NCBI GenBank assembly: GCA_964617105.1
Contig: CAZTWC010000117.1
Span: forward strand, 1-10,280
Direction: 5' to 3'
Length of the DNA: 10,280 bases
Source: CAZTWC01 sp964617105 [NCBI: uncultured Myxococcia bacterium]
GTDB taxonomy: Bacteria; CAZTWC01
Under the pieces are notes generated by a model. The model was not told the DNA's origin and did not search any database. It saw nothing but the letters and a program-made list of their open reading frames with translations. A program made the position numbers and the translations under genes. Positions within the stretch are counted from its first letter, which is position 1; every line of letters begins with the position of its first letter. Shown here in pieces: positions 6,704 through 10,280 of this stretch.

Positions 6704-8596
6704 ATGAAATGTTTATCCTTTTTTTGGTTGTTCGCATTTTTGTTTTTATTGGCTGAACTCACCGCGTGTACTCAAGATTCGTCTCCCGCAAATAGTAGTA
6801 ATCAAAGTCAGACTACACCGGATGGAGGCGACGGTGCTGACGCGATTGTTGACCAGGACAACGACGGAGTGCCTGCGGTGAACGACTGTGATGACACCTC
6901 TGCGGCCCTGGGGGCCATTGCAAAGGATGCTGATTGTGATGGAATACTAAGCGCGGATGATTGTGATGACACCTCTGCGGCCCTGGGGGCCGTTTCAAAG
7001 GATGCCGATTGTGATGGAATACTAAGCGCGGATGATTGTGATGACCTCGTTGCCAGTAAGAATCAACTTGATGAAGACGCAGATGGGATTTCTAGTTGCA
7101 AGGGAGATTGCAATGACTTGAGTGCTCGATTCAACCCTGATGCTACAGACGGCCTTTTGGCAGATTACAATTGTGATGGCGCTATTGGTTTTCAAAACCT
7201 TTCCTATGCTGATTATCAGGTTATTGGTGAAAATAGCTACGACAATGCCGGCACTTCTGTGTCCAGTGCGGGAGATGTGGACGGTGACGGACTTGACGAT
7301 ATTCTTGTAGGTGCCAAAGGTAACGATGACGGTGGTAATAACGCCGGCAAAGTATACTTAATTCTTGGCTCAAGCCTGGGTAGTAATCCTGCCATCGATC
7401 TTTCCACTGCCGACTACTGTTTCTTAGGCGAAGGCAGTTTTAATTGGGCTGGGGTTTCAACCTCTAGTGCAGGTGATGTGGATAACGATGGGTTGGACGA
7501 CTTTTTGATTGGGGCTTATAGCAACGACGAAGGCGGAACATCTGCCGGCAAAGCGTATCTTTTTCTGGGGGCGAATCTCGGAGGTTCTGCAAGCATTCCT
7601 CTGGCTAAGGCCGATTACAGTTTTGTAGGTGAAAACGACTATGCCAAAGCGGGAATATCTGTTTCAAGTGCGGGCGATGTGGATGCAGATGGTCTTGACG
7701 ATATTTTGGTAGGTGCAAATGGAAGCAATGATGGTGGGTTTGATTGTGGTGCAGCATACGTGATTCTTGGATCAAGTTTGGGGGCCTCGGCGTCCATCAA
7801 CCTCTCCTCGGCGGATTATAAATTTGTGGGCGAAAATCTTGGCGATTGGGCAGGAGTTTCGGTGGCCAGCGCAGGGGATGTTGATGGTGACAACCTCTCA
7901 GATATTTTAGTTGGCGCGCGGCATAATGATGACGCAGGTAAAAAGGCGGGTAAGGCTTATCTCATTCTGGGTTCAAGTCTGGCTAAACAGGCTGTTATTA
8001 ATTTGTCTGAGGCTAACTACAGTTTTGTTGGTGAGGCAGAAGGGGATGCTGCCGGCGGAACGGTTTCAAGTGCAGGGGATGTAGATGGAGATGGACTTGA
8101 CGATATCCTAATCGGTGCTGAAAACAGCGATAACTCAGGCTATAATGCGGGCACTGTTTATCTCATTTTGGGATCCAGCCTCGGTTCTACATCAACTATC
8201 GGACTCGATAGAGCTGACTATATTTTTAGTGGTGAAAATAGCTACGACGGAGCTGGTATTTCTGTGGCAAGTGCCGGAGACGTGGACGCAGATGGTCGTG
8301 GAGATTTTATTGTGGGGGCTAAATACAATGTTGATGGTGGTACCAGTGCCGGAAAGGCTTATCTTATCTTGGCCACAAGTCTGGGACAAGAAACAAAGAT
8401 CTCCCTTTCTAAGGCAAACTATAGTTTCCTTGGGGAGAGCGGGAACGATTTTGCCGGGGCGAGTGTGGCAAGTGCCGGAGATGTCAACGGCGATGGTCGA
8501 GAGGATATTATTGTTGGCGCTTATGGTAACGACAAGAACAAGACTGCGCTGGATACAGGATGCGGCTATTTGATTCTTAGTGGGCTCTCAATTTAG
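6704..8596 (+). CDS. lipoprotein with MopE-like metal-binding repeats and seven FG-GAP repeats (integrin-alpha-like propeller)
   Basis: A 630-residue surface lipoprotein. The start is fixed by GGAG seven bases upstream (6693-6696) and by a clean signal, MKCLSFFWLFAFLFLLAEL, with lipobox LTAC (Cys22). Residues 23-47 are a Ser/Gln/Gly-rich linker. Residues 48-163 carry Asp/Cys repeats (DQDNDGVPAVNDCDD, KDADCDGILSADDCDD, DGISSCKGDCND, ADYNCDGAIG) of the MopE-type 'putative metal-binding motif'; the DxDxDG segments should bind calcium. From residue 169 there are seven units of about 66 residues, each with ADYxFxGE, AGxSVSSAGDVDGDGLDDILVGA and GKAYLILGSSLG. The GDVDGDGxxD loops are FG-GAP calcium sites, and seven units equal a full beta-propeller, so the domain is complete. 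Likely an adhesin or a structural surface protein. It stands alone, about 100 bases after the Cys-rich gene and 154 before the next lipoprotein. The last unit is slightly diverged and closes the propeller. Confidence 0.92.
   Translation: MKCLSFFWLFAFLFLLAELTACTQDSSPANSSNQSQTTPDGGDGADAIVDQDNDGVPAVNDCDDTSAALGAIAKDADCDGILSADDCDDTSAALGAVSKDADCDGILSADDCDDLVASKNQLDEDADGISSCKGDCNDLSARFNPDATDGLLADYNCDGAIGFQNLSYADYQVIGENSYDNAGTSVSSAGDVDGDGLDDILVGAKGNDDGGNNAGKVYLILGSSLGSNPAIDLSTADYCFLGEGSFNWAGVSTSSAGDVDNDGLDDFLIGAYSNDEGGTSAGKAYLFLGANLGGSASIPLAKADYSFVGENDYAKAGISVSSAGDVDADGLDDILVGANGSNDGGFDCGAAYVILGSSLGASASINLSSADYKFVGENLGDWAGVSVASAGDVDGDNLSDILVGARHNDDAGKKAGKAYLILGSSLAKQAVINLSEANYSFVGEAEGDAAGGTVSSAGDVDGDGLDDILIGAENSDNSGYNAGTVYLILGSSLGSTSTIGLDRADYIFSGENSYDGAGISVASAGDVDADGRGDFIVGAKYNVDGGTSAGKAYLILATSLGQETKISLSKANYSFLGESGNDFAGASVASAGDVNGDGREDIIVGAYGNDKNKTALDTGCGYLILSGLSI
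6884..7045 (+). repeat. 75-bp tandem duplication in the MopE-like region (two copies plus a partial third)
   Basis: Copy one is 6884-6958 and copy two 6959-7033, with the first 12 bases of a third unit at 7034-7045. By my alignment the two copies differ at only four of 75 positions. Each encodes 25 residues beginning DCDDTSAALGA and ending ILSAD. Similarity this high, in contrast to the diverged FG-GAP units downstream, indicates a recent unequal-exchange or slippage duplication, in frame. Confidence 0.9.
7208..8593 (+). repeat. seven protein-level FG-GAP units of about 66 codons
   Basis: The units start at each A(D/N)Y...GE motif. All contain AG(D)V followed by a DxDxDG-type loop and an (I/V)GA strand end. 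Codon choice differs between units, so the array is old and held at protein level. The fourth unit has DGDNLSD and the sixth DADGRGD in the calcium loop; the other ligands are kept. Confidence 0.85.
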
Positions 8597-8750
8597 CCAA
8601 TTCATAACGAATTTCTGCAGAATTTCGAAAATCTGCCCTTAAATTTGCATACAATTCCGATCTACAAAAATCAGAGACGGCATATAACTGTACTTGATAT
8701 TTTATTGACCATCTGGCATGTAAATATAAACTTAATCTTCAGGAAGAAAT
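8597..8750. other. intergenic region before the truncated lipoprotein gene
   Basis: These 154 A+T-rich bases hold the ribosome binding site of the next gene (AGGAAG, 8741-8746) and AT-rich promoter-like pieces: TTGACC at 8705-8710 and TATAAA at 8725-8730. Their 14-base spacing is too short for a standard sigma-70 promoter. No terminator hairpin with a T run follows the propeller gene. Confidence 0.3.
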
Positions 8751-9347
8751 ATGACAACTCTACTAAAAACAAACGTGGTATTATTGGTGATGTTTTTCTT
8801 TCTAATGGGGTTTGTCGGTTGCGGCTCCTCATCAGATACTGACAAAAAAGATTCTACCTCAAATGGTGATTTTACCACGGGTGGAAATACCGAAAATAAA
8901 GATGGTGAACAAAAAGATGGAACTGAGACCGATGAAACCGGCAAAGATGGCGCTACCGATGGTTCTGGCACCACTGGCAAAGGTGACAATAACAATAACT
9001 CTTCAACTGAAACAGTATGGCAAGAACCTGGCAGCAGCGATGGCATGACCTGGGACGAAGCCGTAAAATATTGTGAAGACCTTGACACCCAAAAATTTAC
9101 CGACTGGCGGCTGCCTACAATTGGTGAGTTGAGAACCTTTGTAAAGGGTTGTGATGATACCAAAGAGGGCGGAGGTTGTGGAGTAACAGGGCCCTCGAGA
9201 TTATGGTCGCCCAAGTTGACGGATATAGTTTTGACCGTAACAACTTTTTTGTTTATTTTAATCCCAAAGACAACGGCAGGGCGATTTTCTTACCCTGGGG
9301 AGTGGATAAAACGTTATCTTCAGAGGAAAAGTTTAGCCATTACTTAA
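8751..9347 (+). CDS. lipoprotein with a truncated DUF1566 domain, out-of-frame tail
   Basis: The open frame gives 198 residues. The start is supported by AGGAAG five bases upstream of the ATG and a lipoprotein signal ending GFVGCGSSS (Cys24). Residues 25-88 are a Lys/Asp/Gly/Thr/Asn linker of low complexity. Residues 89-149 are the first half of a DUF1566 domain (related to Lcl C-terminal domains, a surface carbohydrate- or collagen-binding type): VWQEPGSSDGMTWDEAVKYC, FTDWRLPTIGELRTFV, then a Cys-containing CGVTGPS. The usual second half, with W/SS strands and a final VRCVR-type strand, is absent. From about residue 150 (near 9197) the sequence is read through a fragment of a CotH-like gene in the wrong frame, so the last 50 residues are probably meaningless. 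The gene is best seen as the 5' half of a broken gene; any product would lack a complete fold. Confidence 0.75.
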   Translation: MTTLLKTNVVLLVMFFFLMGFVGCGSSSDTDKKDSTSNGDFTTGGNTENKDGEQKDGTETDETGKDGATDGSGTTGKGDNNNNSSTETVWQEPGSSDGMTWDEAVKYCEDLDTQKFTDWRLPTIGELRTFVKGCDDTKEGGGCGVTGPSRLWSPKLTDIVLTVTTFLFILIPKTTAGRFSYPGEWIKRYLQRKSLAIT

Positions 9348-9498
9348 CTGCTCATCTGCCACGCCGTTTTTCTCGTATTCCAAGTCTCGCAAAACGTATG
9401 GAAGAAGAATTCAAACGGTTGTTTGATGAGGTATGGAATGATTCTGACCATACGATAATGCTATTCAATTCCTAAAAGAGCAATTGAGCACTATTTAA
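9191..9498 (+). pseudogene. C-terminal remnant of a CotH-like protein (spore-coat kinase-like family), frameshifted
   Basis: In the frame open from 9176, codons from about 9191 encode ALEIMVAQVDGYSFDRNN, then FFVYFNPKDNGRAIFLPWGVDKTL, and a helical PRRFSRIPSLAKRMEEEFKR...DEVW. DGY..(N)RNN, the Y-x-(D/N)P strand and (I/L)PWG(V/L)D are the hallmark motifs of the second half of CotH domains, which transfer phosphate to coat proteins in Bacillus and occur widely in bacterial surface proteins. Only about 95 residues remain of a domain that normally spans about 300, and no start codon or ribosome binding site belongs to it. The frame stops at 9475, but an adjacent frame continues as DNAIQFLKEQLSTI to a TAA at 9496-9498, a plausible original end, which implies a second frameshift near 9454. 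The remnant is fused directly to the cut DUF1566 gene. Confidence 0.65.
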
Positions 9499-9534
9499 AC
9501 AGCATAAAGAAAAAGTATCAGTGCATATTGTCCC

Positions 9535-9606
9535 ATCCCCCCCATGACATCCCATGTCCATTAATGCAGAAAAACCCACTGACCAACAGGTGACCAGCGG
9601 GGGGAT
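9535..9606. repeat. inverted repeat in the convergent intergenic region
   Basis: ATCCCCCC at 9535-9542 is the exact complement of GGGGGGAT at 9599-9606, enclosing 56 bases that contain a smaller hairpin, GACAT-CCC-ATGTC. It lies between the CotH remnant (plus) and the antitoxin gene (minus), where a bidirectional terminator would be useful, but there is no T run on either side and the loop is long. It may equally be a chance pairing. Confidence 0.25.
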
Positions 9607-9608
9607 AG

Positions 9609-9896
9609 TTAAATCAACGCTACCGCCACCGCCTCAGGATGCTCAGAGGCCACTTTTAAAAGGGCCATTGCCGGTCCGGCGGGTTTACGTCGTCCCTGCT
9701 CCCAGTTTTGCAGAGTAGATTTGCTTACCCCAATCATTAACGCAAACTCGGACTGGGATTTGTTTAACCGGCTTCTTATTGCTTTAATGTCTATTGGGCT
9801 GAACTCAAAAACCCGGCTGGCCTTTAGTTTGTCCTTTTTTATAGCCCCTGCCTGTTTGATACTCTGGGTAAGTTGTTCAAAATCTTTTGAGTTCAT
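9609..9896 (-). CDS. XRE/HigA-type antitoxin, helix-turn-helix repressor
   Basis: A 95-residue DNA-binding antitoxin. Residues 34-80 form the helix-turn-helix: IKAIRSRLNKSQSEFALMIG, then VSKSTLQNWEQGRRKPAGPA, the standard Cro/C1 pattern with recognition helix STLQNWE and the (R/K)KP loop typical of NadS/HigA-like antitoxins. The N-terminal 33 residues probably bind the toxin. Its ATG overlaps the toxin stop as ATGA, and AGGAG lies eight bases upstream, inside the toxin gene. The order toxin then antitoxin is that of higBA loci. It should neutralise the toxin and repress the shared promoter. The gene is complete and shows no damage, in contrast with its partner. Confidence 0.9.
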   Translation of the reverse strand: MNSKDFEQLTQSIKQAGAIKKDKLKASRVFEFSPIDIKAIRSRLNKSQSEFALMIGVSKSTLQNWEQGRRKPAGPAMALLKVASEHPEAVAVALI

Positions 9897-10126
9897 TTGA
9901 GATTCTCCTGCACTAATTTTGCCAATACCTTTACCTGTGCCGGTGATAAATCTGTTTGTTTGCTCTTTTTGTAAGCAAATATTATATAGATTTTTTCAAC
10001 TGGCGGATCCCAATAGTAGATTACTCTCAATCCACCTTGCTTCCCTTGCCCTGGTAATTTCCACCGGACTTTCCGAAGGCCATTACTGCCAGGCATGATA
10101 TCTCCAGCTTCCGGACGCACAATCAA
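9893..10126 (-). CDS. RelE/HigB-family toxin, 5' end damaged or shortened
   Basis: The open frame from a TTG at 10124-10126 gives 77 residues, although family members have about 105. Preserved parts are PEAGDIMPGSNGLRKVRW, GQGKQGGLRVIYYWDP, IYIIFAYKKSKQTDLSPAQV and a C-terminal helix, which cover the ribosome-dependent mRNA interferase core of this HigB-like branch, including the GLRK/RW and YYW motifs and the Lys-rich loop. In the same frame the sequence continues upstream as AKIPKLQQA, which matches the family helix before PEAG, but a TAG at 10154-10156 cuts it off. The first beta strand and first helix are therefore missing from any product starting at 10126, and no Shine-Dalgarno precedes that TTG. 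The toxin is probably inactive or much weakened. The stop overlaps the antitoxin start by ATGA. Confidence 0.75.
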   Translation of the reverse strand: MIVRPEAGDIMPGSNGLRKVRWKLPGQGKQGGLRVIYYWDPPVEKIYIIFAYKKSKQTDLSPAQVKVLAKLVQENLK

Positions 10127-10189
10127 AGCCTGTTGTAATTTGGGTATTTTTGCCTATCCCCGCGAAATGTTAAGTTCTATTGCTTCCAC
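10127..10189 (-). pseudogene. remnant of the original toxin 5' end
   Basis: A GTG at 10187-10189 with AAGGA five bases before it opens the toxin frame and encodes VEAIELNISRG, followed by the TAG at 10154-10156 and then AKIPKLQQAL joined to the toxin core. HigB-type proteins begin with a similar IE-strand and need about seven more residues before the LQQ helix, so both a stop and a short deletion are implied. Another frame reads DRQKYPNYN here, closer to the expected acidic-Tyr-LQ helix start, which suggests frameshifting as well. Confidence 0.45.
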
Positions 10190-10225
10190 TTTATTCCTTA
10201 AGCAGTTGTCTGTCCTCATTTCAGA

Positions 10226-10233
10226 GAGATCTC
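10226..10233. promoter_or_regulatory. GAGATCTC palindrome upstream of the toxin-antitoxin pair
   Basis: An eight-base perfect palindrome about 37 bases before the GTG of the ancestral toxin start. HigA-type antitoxins repress their own promoter through short palindromes, so it is a candidate operator. No convincing -10/-35 pair was found around it, and eight bases is short enough to arise by chance. Confidence 0.2.
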
Positions 10234-10241
10234 AACGCCAA

Positions 10242-10280
10242 CTAACGCTTATTCGCCAATGCCTCCGCGATATTGAAGGC
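10242..10280 (-). CDS. possible 3' end of a minus-strand gene continuing beyond the window
   Basis: On the minus strand the window edge reads AFNIAEALANKR followed by a TAG at 10242-10244. The composition (Ala, Glu, Leu, ending in Lys-Arg) is typical of a C-terminal helix, but twelve codons cannot establish a gene or a family. If real, it lies about 50 bases upstream of the toxin start and reads in the same direction. Confidence 0.25.
   Translation of the reverse strand, partial: AFNIAEALANKR

Noticed and set aside
8115-8573. A 152-codon open frame overlapping the FG-GAP gene
   Set aside because: It is a shadow frame of a repeat-rich gene with strong family motifs in its own frame; its translation has no coherent features and no ribosome binding site.
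8608-8628. Palindrome ttctgcagaa with flanking gaattt repeats, considered as an operator or terminator
   Set aside because: The perfect part is ten bases without a T run and is not repeated elsewhere; no support for function.
9190-9200. gggccctcgag at the DUF1566/CotH join looks like adjacent ApaI and XhoI sites of a cloning linker
   Set aside because: No vector sequence is seen on either side, and both flanks are natural protein-coding sequence; chance is the simpler reading.
8732-9214. A 160-codon minus-strand open frame opposite the truncated lipoprotein gene
   Set aside because: Its Ser/Pro/Val-rich product mirrors the low-complexity linker on the plus strand, whose signal peptide and DUF1566 motifs are clear.

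Overview
The window looks like chromosomal accessory DNA of a Gram-negative bacterium of the old 'Deltaproteobacteria' type (Myxococcota, Desulfobacterota or SAR324-like). This is inferred from the density of predicted lipoproteins, MopE-type Asp/Cys metal-binding repeats joined to FG-GAP repeats, DUF1566 and CotH modules, and moderate-to-low GC. No rRNA, tRNA, CRISPR array or intact mobile element is visible, and the species cannot be fixed from this sequence alone.

Left part (201-5865, minus strand): four tightly packed genes read right to left. First is an unrecognised beta-rich lipoprotein (4360-5865). Next, 25 bases on, is a membrane-anchored protein (2538-4334) with an N-terminal beta-rich half and a C-terminal HEAT-like helical half, whose layout and motifs resemble the N-terminal module of animal large lipid transfer proteins (vitellogenin/MTP). 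Last are two paralogous leucine-binding-type periplasmic binding proteins (1309-2538 and 201-1322). The last three genes overlap (TAATG, then 14 nt), and short poly-A runs sit at both overlaps. No permease or ATPase is present, so this is an exported, possibly sensory or lipid-handling, envelope set rather than a standard ABC importer. It is the most interesting unit here.

Middle part (about 5890-8596, plus strand): a divergent intergenic region leads into a Cys-rich small protein (6007-6603) whose signal peptide and mature part lie in different frames. Then comes a 630-residue lipoprotein with MopE-like repeats, including a nearly identical 75-bp tandem duplication, followed by seven FG-GAP repeats forming a probable seven-bladed propeller.

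Right part (8751-10280): a lipoprotein whose DUF1566 domain is cut off near 9195 and joined, out of frame, to the C-terminal remnant of a CotH-like protein. This is a recombination scar. Facing it on the minus strand is a toxin-first HigBA/RelE-type toxin-antitoxin pair with an intact antitoxin and a toxin whose 5' end is damaged. The extreme right may hold the last 12 codons of another minus-strand gene. The right part looks like a decaying accessory region, whereas the left operon looks maintained.
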